Source: Phallusia mammillata (taxonomy: Eukaryota > Chordata > Ascidiacea > Phlebobranchia > Ascidiidae). From it: DNA of 64,000 bases. How positions within the stretch are numbered: position 1 is the stretch's first letter; each line of letters starts with the position of its first letter. Shown piece by piece: positions 37,189 through 50,831 of this stretch. Under the pieces are notes generated by a model, which ran no database searches, was not told where the DNA came from, and was given only the letters and a program-made list of their open reading frames with translations. The position numbers and the translations under genes were made by a program. Location of the stretch: the NCBI GenBank assembly GCA_003260075.1, contig QLIY01000138.1, positions 160,199 through 224,198 of the forward strand, in the 5' to 3' direction.

Positions 37189-37630
37189 TAACGTAGCGGC
37201 ATAACTTTGACTGGTTATGAAACGATTGAGTTTTGTTGCGCCACTTCGGGCCAACTAACAATTCTGCTGGAGCAAAACAACATTGACGTTAAACTTTGGA
37301 ATGCTTGAACACCGTTAAGTGCTGGTAAATTCTCCTATGAGGCAACTATGTGTGTACGCACGAAGTTTGAAAGTTAGCACAGCAGGAAGAAATTTGCATA
37401 TAACCGGATTTTGTTTGCTGTAAACAAATAGCGGGGAATAACAATCTGTTGATCAAAGCAGGCTTCAAAAGTGAATACATGACACAAAGTTTAACGAAAA
37501 ACCTCAATATAGTATGTCGGTCAATTAGATTTTAATTCCCAATCTGATTGGTTTGGACATTCTAAAAGTGAATTTTTACATCTTTAAATAAGTTATTCAT
37601 ATTTTCTTAAAGCACAAACTGATACAAAGC

Positions 37631-37645
37631 CCTGGTTGAGAACCA
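37631..37645. mobile_element. hAT-like terminus fragment
   Basis: GGTTGAGAACCACTG matches the right-hand terminal repeat of the hAT-type elements in this window. No opposite end or target duplication was found. Confidence 0.3.
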
Positions 37646-38999
37646 CTGTACTACACCATCCTTTCACCACTTAAAAACAAACAAATGTGTAGCAATCTAG
37701 CATTTTTGGTACCAAGGCCAACGGCAAAATAAAGTCATAACATCACTACACCAAAGCAGATTTGAAATCTTTACCCAAACAACCATACATATAAACCAAT
37801 AAAGCTATTCTTGCAGTGTATTTTTGTACCAACGTTTAGACATCCTATTCTGGTCGCTTTAAACAACTTGGTTTAGTACTGACAAGTCAAATACATTCAA
37901 ATGTTTGAACTAGAATTCAGACACTGAGCTCTCCTCTCAAAAGTTCTGCAACACATGTCCCATTATTCACTATTGAGTGAAGTATCCAGTCACCAATAAC
38001 GACACCGGCTCATTGCATTCAATTTCTCCTTACTACAGCATTGCACGCGCACCAATGAATGGCAAATCTATGCACAAATTCGGAAATCTTCGGTTTCCGG
38101 AGTTCTTTTTATGTCACAATGCAAGTTATGATGTCACGAACGTCACTCAAGCAAGCAGTTGTGATTCAAACTCTAAGCTAGCGCGTTTAACGTTGAGACC
38201 AATGCAAATACACGTTGTGCAAATAAACAGGTGTGTAACAGTGTTTAACAATCATCTCGTTTGCTCAGTGACGATCCGGTTTCGTCAACAGGCTTTCGGT
38301 TGCTAGTTTTTAGATAATTCAATCGATCATAGCACAAACATCGTGGAAAATTTAAACGTACATTTGAAAATCTGTACTCATGTTTGTTAGATATTTATTA
38401 TCAAAGGCAAACTGTCAAATAAGCACCAAAAGCACTGGTTTTCCACTTTCATAGTTCGTCTCCCCCCATCTTGACCTTGTGACCATCAAAACCCACTGCT
38501 TACCATACAAAGTTCACAATAATGTGTATTTAGAAGAAGCCTCGCAGGATCTACACTTGTGACTAACAGAAAAAGCACCGAGAGGCTTGATTTACTTGCG
38601 GCAAACGTTTAAAGACATATCGTAGAGGCAAATGAATCAAACTAATGTAAGTAAAATACCATTTGCAGTTCATAACCAATTAACATGAATTTGGTATTTT
38701 TAAGCAACTATAAAAGGCACGATTCAAACGGTTTTGACAAAGACACTGCACTTGAAAACCTAAACCCAAAACAACTCACATCTGAGAATAAATGGTGAAG
38801 CTAACAGTCAGATATGTTAACTTACATTACTAATAAGCGATTGCCGAAGCATCTAAGCATAAAAAGCATGTCAATTTTCACGTCTATTTAGGCCTTTATA
38901 TTTCCCATTAGTGACTTGAACGTGTGCTGCTACCATAAGAACTTCTCAACCTTAAACAACCGATGCAATTTTTGAACCCGAACATCGAACTTCAACTTC

Positions 39000-39250
39000 C
39001 TCCGCCATTGCGATTTCGACCTCCTCAATACTACAGAAAAGTTCAACGAACTTCGCACGCGGGGAAATCCCCCGATGACGTCACCCATGCACTTCCGCGT
39101 TCGTGTGAATAATTGAGACCCCCGTCTTCCCGTCGAACAAAACTTAGCGCGCGCGGAGGCGGTGGTATGACGGAAGTGACGTCACAATACCGTGAAACAA
39201 ACAGAAGACTTCGTCGCTCGGTTTTCGACCGAAGACATAAACAAAGCCCT
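39000..39250. promoter_or_regulatory. CpG-rich patch with ETS-CRE composite motif
   Basis: A block dense in CG dinucleotides contains TGACGTCA at 39076-39083, ACTTCCGCG at about 39089, and CGGAAGTGACGTCA at 39171-39184, a fused ETS core and CRE. It is 3.8 kb upstream of the ETS gene start codon. It may be a distal promoter or enhancer, but no transcription start is proven. Confidence 0.4.
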
Positions 39251-41099
39251 CGTTTTTTCGCGAAACTGACATTGCCACGGTCAGTGTTTTGACACAGTGT
39301 GTTTTGAATATTTACGGTAACACAAATACAGCTGATAATTGCAATTTAACGCTTGATTGTAATGTAACAGTGTTTATAAATGCCCTCATCTGCGAAATCA
39401 ACAGATTCCGTAAACTGTTCCGTAAAAAAATAAAATCTACATGCAATTGCGCGACGACCAATTCCTTTTTGCTTTTGTTAAATAAAAGCAGTGTTTCGTA
39501 ACTACCAACCCGTGCAATTTGTTTGGCTTGGTCGTCGATTACAGTAGTTCACGAAGCACTTCTATAACCCAATGCCCTATTTTGTTAGGTTGCTGACTTA
39601 CGAATTCTTGCAACTATAACATTGCATCACTTCAGGTTTTTGTTGTTTGATTCAAATCTTGTCGCCATAGCGTTTCTATTGATTCATGTCGCTGCAAAAA
39701 CGTTTAAAGCCTAATATTTGTTCCTAATACAATCAGTTATGCGGAGACCGAAGACCCAACAAGCACAAGAAACACTGACGTAATACATACTAACTCGCAT
39801 ATTCTGATGAGAACATATAAAATCGTGCAAGTAAAAGCAACTGGCAGCAAATAACTTCAAATGCATCTGCGTCAAGAGGCCGCTACACAAAACATAACCC
39901 AAAGTACATTTGAGTGCTACTTTTCCAAAACATTTTGGTAAATGCTTCCAACTTTAAACCGAATTCCAATGTTCAATTTCAACAAAAAAGTTCCATTTTT
40001 ACATAAATTGACGCTGTACACACGTGCAATGGATTGCAACGCAGATACCGTTTGACCAAACACTCGGTACCACTGTATTAGTAAATCGCTAAAACTTAAA
40101 AGCAGAACAAACTTATCTAAAACAACTTCGTTTATGTACGACATACGACGGACAATACCGAATTTCAATCATAACCGTTTAGTTTAGTAGCTTAGCTGCA
40201 ACACAACCAAACAAATGCAACACAACACAACCAATGTAGCGGTTTTCCTTAGACAACCAGAAACCGAAACAAGAAAAAGAAAACAAAGCTGAGAGCTGAA
40301 ACATACACCACGAAACTGAAATTTCTTTCCTGTATTTTGTTTTTCCTAACTCTTTTGGAACGTTGCTGTGGTACAAAGCTTTACAATATCACTCCCATCT
40401 CGAAGTTTACAAACAATTGCATGAGTGCTAATTGTATTTAGTAAATAAAGTTTACTTGGAAAAAACACCAATTCTGACACTTAGAAACAATGCACGTGTG
40501 AAGATTTTAATGCAATGCTTTCTATTTCTATAAACAGCATAAAACTTGCAATAACTTTTTTGAATAACGTATTTGGGGGCATGACTGCGGTTTTCCAAAA
40601 TTAAATATTTGTCACCGCTCGGATTCCCATGAAATTTAGTAAATTATTCAGTTTATGAATGAAAACATTTAAAACACTTGGAAATACAAAGCTTGTTTGA
40701 CCTAAAATGCTCAGCAAACCTAACATTTTATCGATAAGATCTGTATATAAGTTAAGTATCGTATTTTTTTACCTTATTCAAATAGAATCTGAACAGCTTA
40801 ATGTCAAAATCGCACTGGTACAAAAAGTTTTTTTCCCATTTTTAAACAAACAAAAGTTCCTAACAAGAAACAAACGCCCTCAACACCATGATTGATAACA
40901 CACTGAGAAACACCACCAGTTTGCAATGTTTTTGCTTCTTACAAGTTCCCTTACAATATCGTTTTTATCAATAAAGCCTACACAAGTTTTTCAAGCCACA
41001 ATCTAGGGACAATTTACCCATCTTGTATTAAAATTATGAATCTAAGTCCACAAGCATTGTCCAGTTACAACATGCACACTGTCCCTTCTGCATATAGTG

Positions 41100-41336
41100 C
41101 CACTATATACACGTATTATGAGCTGGAGGCTATAAAACGTGCAGTAACGTGTCTTGGTGGGACGGTGGCTATCAGAGGCCGTCTCAGTTACTTCGTTCTA
41201 TCACCGGAAGCCGACTGACTTATTTCTAAACTGAGAGTGGGATTGCATTGATGCTTCCAGTGAATCAGCCGTCTCCTTCCGCAATTGTTTCAGCTGAATT
41301 TAAAGTCCTGTCTATAAAAAGATGATGATGATGAAG
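41100..41336 (+). repeat. Possible retroelement 3' end
   Basis: A GC-richer block ends in TATAAAAAGATGATGATG, resembling the simple-repeat tails of some non-LTR retrotransposons. An open frame ends at 41218 but has no recognisable reverse transcriptase motif. Tentative. Confidence 0.2.
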
Positions 41337-44300
41337 TTGGTACAGTGTACAGTGTATATGAGACTATCATAAACGACACTCACCAAAACCGAAACCTTTT
41401 TCAAAGGCGAAAATATTGTTCTGAAGTGACGCCTTGGAAACTGTTTATTTTCGTGTTTGCTATTTTGGTAATTTAAAAATGCGTTTCTTTTTTTCTGTGT
41501 AAATACGAGTCAAACGACCTTACACTGCATGGATTCTGGTTTTCAAAGTTTAAAACCTTGCACCACACTAAGCAACAAAATTGTTTAAAGAAATTAATTT
41601 TACAACCTATACCACAATGGATAAAGCTGCTTTTGGAGACAAATAATATTAAAATGTGTTTTTTAGCGTTGTATAAGAGTTACGCATTTTGTCATCAAGT
41701 GGGTCAAAAACACGAAAATAAAACTTGCACTATAAAAACTCATGCAAACAACAAGGTATACGATGCCCTTCAAATTCAAGCCGATTTAACACAACAGAGA
41801 CTTTAAAGTTGACACACAATTGCAATAAATCACTCATCACTTTGCCAAGTTTACGAGTCAATGTCTCACAAACCTTACATTTAGACTGACGCTTGCCAAG
41901 TCAAAATTGTAGTTGATATATAAAACACTATATCCTGTTTTACCGGGTAAATCAGTACCCAAAGGACGCGTCCTACTTACATCGTAGTTGTGGTTATTTC
42001 CCTTAGCGCATCCGAACATAAACATCTTAACATCCGATTCGAACTCGTGTGAAAATAAACCAATATTTTAGGCGGCAGGATTAAAGGACAAGCGTGTATC
42101 TAGTGTATACAGTATCGTACTGTTGATGAGCAATAGACGAGTTTGTATTGTAGTTGGGATGGTAAACGAGTATAAATAGAACCGTGACTTTCGGAAAATC
42201 GAAAGGGGATTGGTTTGAGGCAAACCCCTTTCCACACAAATGTTAAGCTACAGAAATGTGTTTACTTTATTACTTCCTTGTTGTTTAGACAATCCATTTG
42301 TTTTGACTGTAAAACATTTCTTTAAAGCACTGATCAAAAGCGCTCACAACTACAAAGAAGCACAAAATCACTACCTTATTCAGTTACCGAAAGACGCTGG
42401 CCAAAACGTCAAAGAGATTTTCGCACATACACACCGAAACTTACACGCAATGACAGAACACCTTTTGGCTTTTAACATAAAACTGTCTCCGCTTGGACAA
42501 CCAGTAAAACTCAGTACCATTTACCAAACTAAAACGGAAATTCAATGATTCATAAACTGTTTCTTGTCAGCACATGTTTGAAATAACCAACGACTTCAAA
42601 AAAGGTTCTATCCGTTAAGAAGCCTTACTTAAGTTAACCGCACAAAGTAAACAGACTGTGACAAACAAATATTATTAAGTGTTCAACCAAAAGAATTTAG
42701 CATCTCTGGGTCCCCTGAGAACAGGTTTCCTTACAGCCAGTAACTTCAATAGAAAACTACACAGACTTTTTTCGTTGTGACAAACAAATATTTTGTTACT
42801 GCATTCCATCACCACACTGTCTCTTCTGACCAAAACATAAACGATTTTACGACATACACAAAAGTATCATCAAGGCTGTCAAACAACAATACGATACACA
42901 TATACCCGTTGTTTTCAGCACATTTGGCAGATAAGTGCCAACATATTATAAACTTGTGAAAGTCTCACGTCAAGTCGCTCAACATGATAACCCTAGCACA
43001 GTTTCAACTTTAAACGGAGCTGATAAGGCACCTGCCCACAACGTGCAATCATGCATGACCTTCACAGGTCAAGCGTGCTGTATTCGTTACTAAGAAACCA
43101 CAGAATGTGGCAGAAGCCGAAATACGTTTAACTTGGAGAACTTTTGTCATGTGTATTGTAGGCAAAAACATAACCAGAAAAAGTAGTTTTTCTTTCTTTG
43201 AATGCAATACACGAGTCAAAGCCGGAATTGAACCAACAACCCTTCGAACACGAATTGCAACTGGTTAGTAATTAGTATACTTTATTGTAGCATTTTATCT
43301 AAGACTTTTATTTGGGGTATTGTGAATGGCACAAAATGAAATGTGTCAAAGACAGCCCTTCTAACATTGGATTTAAATTTGGTCCAGATTACATCTTAGC
43401 AACAATTCCATGAGTATTGCGTATTTTTTATCACAAGTATTTTCTGATATTCGCAGTTTTTCGTGAAATACAAGAGCGTCTAGGTTTGTACCACTAACCT
43501 TTAGACTACGAACATACAATTTGCAATCGGATTTATGCTATTTTTTTAAGTATTTAGGCCACAGAAACAGTACAGTACTACAGGCAGCGGTTTGGTTGAA
43601 AATATTAACCCTTCGAGACTTGCAGTACCGTTTGTAATATGCAACCGGTTTTTTTCCAGCAAAACAATAACGGATAAAGTTCCTTTTGCGGAATTTCCAG
43701 TTCTGCTTTTGCTTGAGATCAAACCGAGTACGAATCAGATAAAAACAAGTTTTTGACAACACGGTGAACCCCCCTGGGGGCGCTGCAAGGATATCAACAT
43801 CGATTCGCAAGACCTACCGCTGTGGGATTACGCCTTGCTATTATTAAATAATTACAACTTGTCAGATTAGAGATTATCTTGTAATTTCGTGATCTAGTAG
43901 AACAACAATAGAACTTCCTTTTTCACCATCGAAATTTGCCTGTGATTTGAAAAGCATGTTATTCGGCTTTTGTTTAATATTCATTTGAGCTTGGTGTATG
44001 TTTTGTTTGTGATATAATACTGATGATCTTAATTAAGCGTTAAACCTTAATAGTAGCGTCCCTGAATAGTTCGGCGTAACACAAGCTAAATTGAAACACA
44101 GGCAAAATTAGTAACCAAAATTTCATCTTATATGTACAAAACAACGGGCCCCACTTTTTCAAAGCCAAAAAAAGAATGGATGGGAAAAATGCATTGTTAC
44201 CTCTAGTAGTTAAGACCAGAGTGACATTAAACCAAACTAACTCTTCAACACACGTATCATAAAAACCACAAGACAAACAAAAAATTCGGTTGACTGTTTT

Positions 44301-47289
44301 TTGCACATAGACTATACGGGCCAGTTCACACAACCCGAGTAAATCATGGGTCGTTAAACTCCAAACCATTCATCATATAAGTCTTTAAATCCCGAAGAAG
44401 ATTTATGCAGATAAGCGTGTACGCTACGCACTGCGCCCATTCCATACGGGATAATCCGTCAAGCACAAAGCAAACAATATACCGACAGCTTTGATTTTTT
44501 GCACACGTTCGTGGCATAAGTGATTTTTGACCCACATATATAATCTACATGTATGTTTTTTACTCCAACTTTGGATCACAATGAAGGAATCTATTCAATA
44601 AAAAGTCTAATGAGCGGTATAGCGTTCTAAATAAACGTACACAACGACGAGATATTCTGGCATACCATAGTAGTGGCAAATGTTTATTCAAACTTATAGC
44701 TTTTTTCCATACAGTCCGTGCAACCCAAACGCGGTACGCTTATGGTATTTTTCATGCTTTTATTGAACGCGCCAATATTTCTTAAACTTTTGACGCATTG
44801 AAACAGCAAATTGTTCGGGATATAACTACGCCATGAAAGTTTTTTTAAAACTAATTTCGACCCTTCCACTTTCCCTTGTGTTTCAAAACAACTGTACATT
44901 TCCATTACTAAGTTACTCTGTGTAACTTCCTCATTGGCAAAAATCCCAACAACATTGGAAGTAGACAGGAATAAGCCAAGTTTCAGAATTCCTTAGTCAA
45001 AAGTCTTCCAGTTTTTCTTAAACTTAAATTAACCCTTAAACACTGGAACTGCTTGAACTTAAGTAACCTCTCATTCAACTGAATATCAACCCTAGCTTTT
45101 CCCCAGAAATCCGCACAGGCAAGGTTGATTTATTCCTGCCGGTGTGTTTAGGCTTCCCCTAATCTCATGAGTTATTTTGACGCGTCCATTGCTCCTTGTC
45201 TTAAGCAATTTCCTGCTTGTGTAAACGCGTTTAGCTAAGGGGTCTACATCCGCAGTAACGTACCATCAATTCTTTTAGCTATGAAGCGACGTTTTCTGCA
45301 ATGTTTGCAACTCTTGTATGCTGTTTGTTCTATTCGAATAAGATTCATATCAATAACTTACCTTAAACTTATTCACCTATGTGAATATGGTAAGCAACTT
45401 ACGTTCATTTTTACTCTGGGCCTCTACATTAGAGCAGAAATGTTTCGTTAAGGTATGTTATGAGTTTAGGTAATTATTAGGAATGCTAAATCGTAACCTG
45501 TTACTAAAAATAAATTACTGAAATGCTGATTGACAGGTCTGCTACGGACTAAATAAATATTGCTTACAAATGTCGTGTAACGTTAGGGGTTAAAAATATT
45601 TGAAATCATTGTCCGCAGAAATAGCAGACAGCAACAAAACCTTTAAAAGCAAGGAAAGAAAGCTGGCGTAACGCAAAATTTATTCAAATGCTTATGTTGA
45701 ACGTTTAATACAAAATTACATTAAATTTCTGAAAATCGGTTGAAATAGCAATACGCCTGGCTGCTAGTACTATCAAGACACAAACACCTTATAGGTACAC
45801 GGAACGTTTGTAGTTATAACGCAATATATCTCTAGCATTATACGGTCATGGCGTGATTGACGTTTCGTGCCGCAGTAAAACCTTCGGTAGTAAATTTTGA
45901 TTCTCAATTCAACTGAATGCTATCTCTTTAATAACAAGTCTTGCATTAACCATTTTCTCAGGCTCTATTAAAAATGAATAGTATCAAAGCAATCTGATGG
46001 AAAACTAAATAGAATGCATCAAGTTTCAAAACATACGTTTCGGCAACTTGTCTTGATGTTCAAATTAAAACGGCAAAAACAAGCGTAATTTGGTCAAATT
46101 TTCTGGTGATTCAGTTATTTTTCCAGTATAAATTTCATTAACCAAAAAAAGTTAATCAAAATCAATCCGTTTTTGCAACAACTCACTACAAACTTATCAC
46201 CACAGACTTGTCGGCGACACATAATATTATCTTCATGTCGTTTTACAACACAATTATAATTACACAGGAAAGACTGGTTAAAAACCCGCCTCGCTAGCTT
46301 CTACAACACACATGTCTGTTTACGTGAATACCTTTAAGAGCAAGCTGTACCGTTTTGCATGGAGGAAATAATGTGACTAACATCACGCTAGGTGAAGTGA
46401 CTTAAGATAACCCTGCTCTGCTGTGGCATAGGGAAAACCAAATAAGACTAAAACAGCTCAAAAATATACTGTTTAAAATTTACTAATTTGCTGTGACGGC
46501 AAACTTTGTTTGAATCTACATAACCCTACACAGCAATTTAAACCTAACAAAATAAATTTTCTTATGTTCAGTATGAATCATGGCATCACGATTGAACTAC
46601 TAATTCTTATAAACTCAACGTCAAAATTTCATAGAACAGTAAGGTTCAATTAAGCGTCCACGTGGTCTGTTATTAACATATTTGACCTTAAGCATTATTG
46701 TTGATCATAATTTACAATACACACGCATACAAAAAGGGCACAGATTTTGTACACCTGGCGTACAGTGACCCCCGCTGGTTAAATTTTTTTGCTTAATGCA
46801 AGCAAAAGACATCTTTATCTGTGTTTGAATTCAAACATGTACGAACTATTGTCTAAAATTATACCACGCCTTATAAACCTATTACCAAATGAGCTTTGTT
46901 GATGCAACAACTGATTAGACTAAATAGGAGTTATTCTTGCTCATGTTAACGCTAGCTAGTTTTCCGCCTACACAAATGCCGTGGATCTAACGGACCGAGT
47001 CCATATACAGGTTTGCGTAGATGCCAAAATAGTAAATGTATTTTTGTATGCATAGACGTGTTACAGACCTGAGTTACGATGCAAAAAGTTTAAACGTTTC
47101 CAACTGTAAAAAAATACTTTTCTGTGCAAACAAAGTAGTAACCTTTTTTTAATATCCCAACCAGAAAATAATGTGGCTCAATAAATACTGAGGACAAACC
47201 GGAATTTATCTCATTTTGCGCATTTCGTTTCGATATAATATCTGAATAAAATTGTCAGTAATTTCTACACAGACCATCAGACATGTTAA

Positions 47290-47420
47290 TATACTCTGCG
47301 CCACACAGCATCCGTTTCCGTTAGCTCCGATGCGTAGGGGGAAAATGACGTCACTACCTGCCGCACGAACTCGTTACGTCCTATGAGCGGGCCGCAGATT
47401 GCAGTTTTGGCACATTCGGC
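47290..47420. promoter_or_regulatory. CpG-rich patch with CRE palindrome
   Basis: CG-rich block in the long non-coding stretch with TGACGTCA at 47346-47353 and another TACGTC half-site nearby. Regulatory role inferred only from composition and motif. Confidence 0.25.
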
Positions 47421-48629
47421 GTGATTTACTAGCCAAAAAATACCCGATTAAATAAGTCGTGAATCGTGGTACAGGGCGTGGACCGTTAATTAGTTGGTTG
47501 AACACAATGAGAGCTATTTGTGTTTGTTTTTGTACAGAGCCTTCTGATAGAGTAAATTTTTAAGTATTGGTAACTATACGAATCAAAATACATTGTTTAA
47601 CTCTATAACTTCAAACACAGTGAATTAAAAAAGGCTAAATCTTAGTTGTCTAACATGCAAAAAGTAAATTTATTTTGCACTGAACGCAAACCGTGCAGCC
47701 TAGTATACAAGTTTACTCAAGTTATCCTGTTTACACAGTCACCAAGACGGCCAAGTACCACTGATGGATATTTCAAAGTTGTAGAGAGTTCAACACAACA
47801 ATACTATCTAGTTGTTGAAACATGTGAAAGCTTTGTGATGAGTTCCCTGTTAGAGTTCATTACATTCACCTTAAACAACAAAACTTCTCCACCTTCAATG
47901 AAAGAAAACCCTTGCCGTATTAAAAGATAGCAAGCACCTATATTTATCATTTGTAGTTTAATACTTCGCAAAAACTTGTTCATATCTCTATAATATACCT
48001 CAACATAGGGCTTATTTCCACATCAACTTTACACATACAGTACGCCAGGCCTGCCATGTGAGGTTATGCCAAATAAAGCTTTTTTGGCGGATTCTTATTA
48101 ATTGACTCATGTTAATAGTTGTAAACTTTACTGACAACATACATGAGACCTTATAGGTCGAAACAGTGTGCACTGTCTGCAGCTTATACATAACCAAGTT
48201 TGCTAACAAAAATGCCGTATTTTCTGCAAAACCTTGGAATAAGTAAAAAAATCAAAAACAACGAGCTTCTCATTGAGACACCGCCCACAAAACGCCCAGT
48301 TAGCGTTGAACGTTAGCTGTGAGCAGCATGATTCCCATCAAACCATGCATCCTGTAACCCGACCTAACGCGTGTATGCAGCAATATTTTGCATTTACCAC
48401 ATCCCTGTATTCTGTACTCCTACTATAGCCCTCATCAGCTGCTTAACAATCATACCTTCCTCGAAAAAAGTCTAAAATGATGGTAAAAAACACAACAATA
48501 ACAAATCATTAAAAGCCCAAACTATAAAATTAAATTTGCTATTGACAGTTTAAATGGTTTGAACAGTGTGAGTTAAAAGCATGTCAAGGTTAAAAACATA
48601 ACAAACCAGTGGTACAACTCCAAACTTGC

Positions 48630-48779
48630 TTCAGATTTTAGTGCGCAAAAATAAAAGTATTTGCCATTTCAAACCTAACAAAAAGGCACTCAACACGGGG
48701 GGGGGGATCAGATTTTAGTAAAAAAATAGTAAATAAAAGTATTTGCCATTTCAAACCTAACAAAAAGGCACTCAACACG
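48630..48779. repeat. Direct duplication across a 10-base poly-G run
   Basis: The stretch from CAGATTTTAG to AGGCACTCAACACG is present on both sides of the G run at 48697-48706, with small differences. This is an assembly-join signature, like those in the DRG1 region. Confidence 0.65.
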
Positions 48780-50783
48780 TTCCTAATACCACAGACAAGT
48801 CCAGAGTCAGATAGACATTCCTCGTTCCAGTCAAAGCTCTTAACTGTACCGCGCCCAGAGCCGAACTTGCCGCTACCCAGTAATTTGTGGAACGTCTTCG
48901 CCGCTGAATCTACACTCTACATGACGTAAGAAATGTCTAGGGTGCATTTCTCCTAACTTTCAACCACACTGGCTTTTCCCTACGTGTCAGACAAGGTGTC
49001 GACCCTTTCTGTACGTGTGTGTATTTGTAAAATAAACTCCAGTAACTGAACACTTCAACCTGCCGTGACAGTGACTCATCATCACATTGCAATGAGTTTC
49101 TCATTAGCACTGTTTACTGTATAGGCAAACTTTACCGGTAGCCGTTATTGTTTCAAAATAACCCTGACTTGTACATTTACAGCACCTACTTACACATTTA
49201 AATACAAGGGTCCTTGCTGTAGCGGCAGTAGAACGATCAATCTGGTCACTAACATATTGTTTCGAACAAGAACTTCGCGACTAAGTGTAAAAACAAGTCA
49301 TCAATTGTCCTTCAGCAGCCTGTCTGTACTTACTACTTAACTAGTTTCCATGCCTAAGGAAACTGTACGCTGCAATTAAAGCCCGTTGAGAAAAAACAGC
49401 GCATTCAAAACAAGGACCACAGACTTGTTGTAGGTTAACAAGAATACATAGGCATTTAAGGCAGATCAAACGAGTATTTAATGTATAAAAACACACTGCT
49501 GTCCTGTAATAGTTAACTCAAAGCAATAACACTTGACCTGAAACAAGGCTTGGCATAACTTTAATGCAAGTATTAGGTAATGTGAAAATATTATTTACAA
49601 GGTCAAGGTTATATTATTCTCACAACAAATAGCACCTGCATACGAATGCTTACACACAAAGTAGATGCTTTATTCTTCTGCAGAACGCGTTTTCAACTTT
49701 GTTGTACACTCTCAGTCACAACTTATCCTGATTACGTTTTAACCGGGGATTAGAGTAGAGCCTCAAGCTTACAGCAAGTTTGTCTGATTTCGATGCCGGT
49801 TGTGACCCGCGGTCATATACACGCAACCAAGCGTGACCGTACCCGGTATGTCTTTGGCTGCGATTATCCGGCGCGGTAAGGCTCCTTACGATGGCCGTAT
49901 ACAAGCCGGGTTGACTAGATACGTGCTGTTGTCTTTAGCCGAAGAAATCTTAATCTACCAAGACCGTGGCGTGTGAAGTGTGTACATAGACCATCGCCCA
50001 CTATAGTAAACAACTAAAGCAAATACATATACTGCTTTTATGACCCTCTGAGCTTTGTCAACTAAACACTGCTTCATATCTTATGCTGGCTTTCGACAAT
50101 GATGATACAGTTTCTTCTGTGCAAACAAGACTATATTTTGAGACACATTCCAACTTTATCACCAGTTTTATCTGCAGAGAAACGCCCTTTTATGTTTACC
50201 TGCGTATATGTTTCACAGAATTCCACGCCAAGTTTGTTTAGCAGGTACACATTTCACTACTTGTATAAATCTGATCAAAACTAAAGCTTTTACGGTGCAC
50301 TCAATGCAAAGAGTTTGAAATGTACTTTCCAAGTAAACCCCAAATGGTTACAGCACAACATTGTACGCATAGGATTTCAGGAATCACTGCATAACAATGA
50401 ATGCCATTACAACACATTCCAAAAAGTAGCCTAATATAGCAACACTGTTTATCTCTTAGCTGTGTAGGCTTCGGGTGTTATTGTATGAGCAGCAAAGTGG
50501 AAAGAAGAAACCATTACTCAGAGTTTCCGGAGCTCGTGCATCGAAGCATAGGACCAGTCATCAAAGAACTAAGAAGCCAGCATAACCAGCAGCCAATATA
50601 AACATCCACTGCCTTGTATTGTTGAACCTTTGTAACCTCAATCACAAATGTCTGCGATTGTTCACGTGGCAACGACGTTGTTGCAAATGGCGCCAAACCA
50701 TGCTTCGGTCCACGTGTATTGACTACAGATGAATTTAGTGAGTTTTGCTGGGCTGTATGTAACGATTAGGCGATTTCTATGCA

Positions 50784-50831
50784 CTTGGTTTTATGTTCAT
50801 AAAGCGCCACTGGTTTTATGTTCATAAAGCG
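50784..50831. repeat. Short tandem duplication, 25-bp period
   Basis: GGTTTTATGTTCATAAAGCG occurs twice, 25 bases apart. No function is apparent. Confidence 0.7.

Noticed and set aside
37977..42959. Several open frames of 60-110 codons
   Set aside because: No consistent splice sites, domains or codon bias; expected by chance in AT-rich DNA of this length.
49716..49904. Minus-strand frame in a GC-richer block
   Set aside because: Basic, low-similarity translation with no domain or flanking splice phase; probably a repeat or chance frame.
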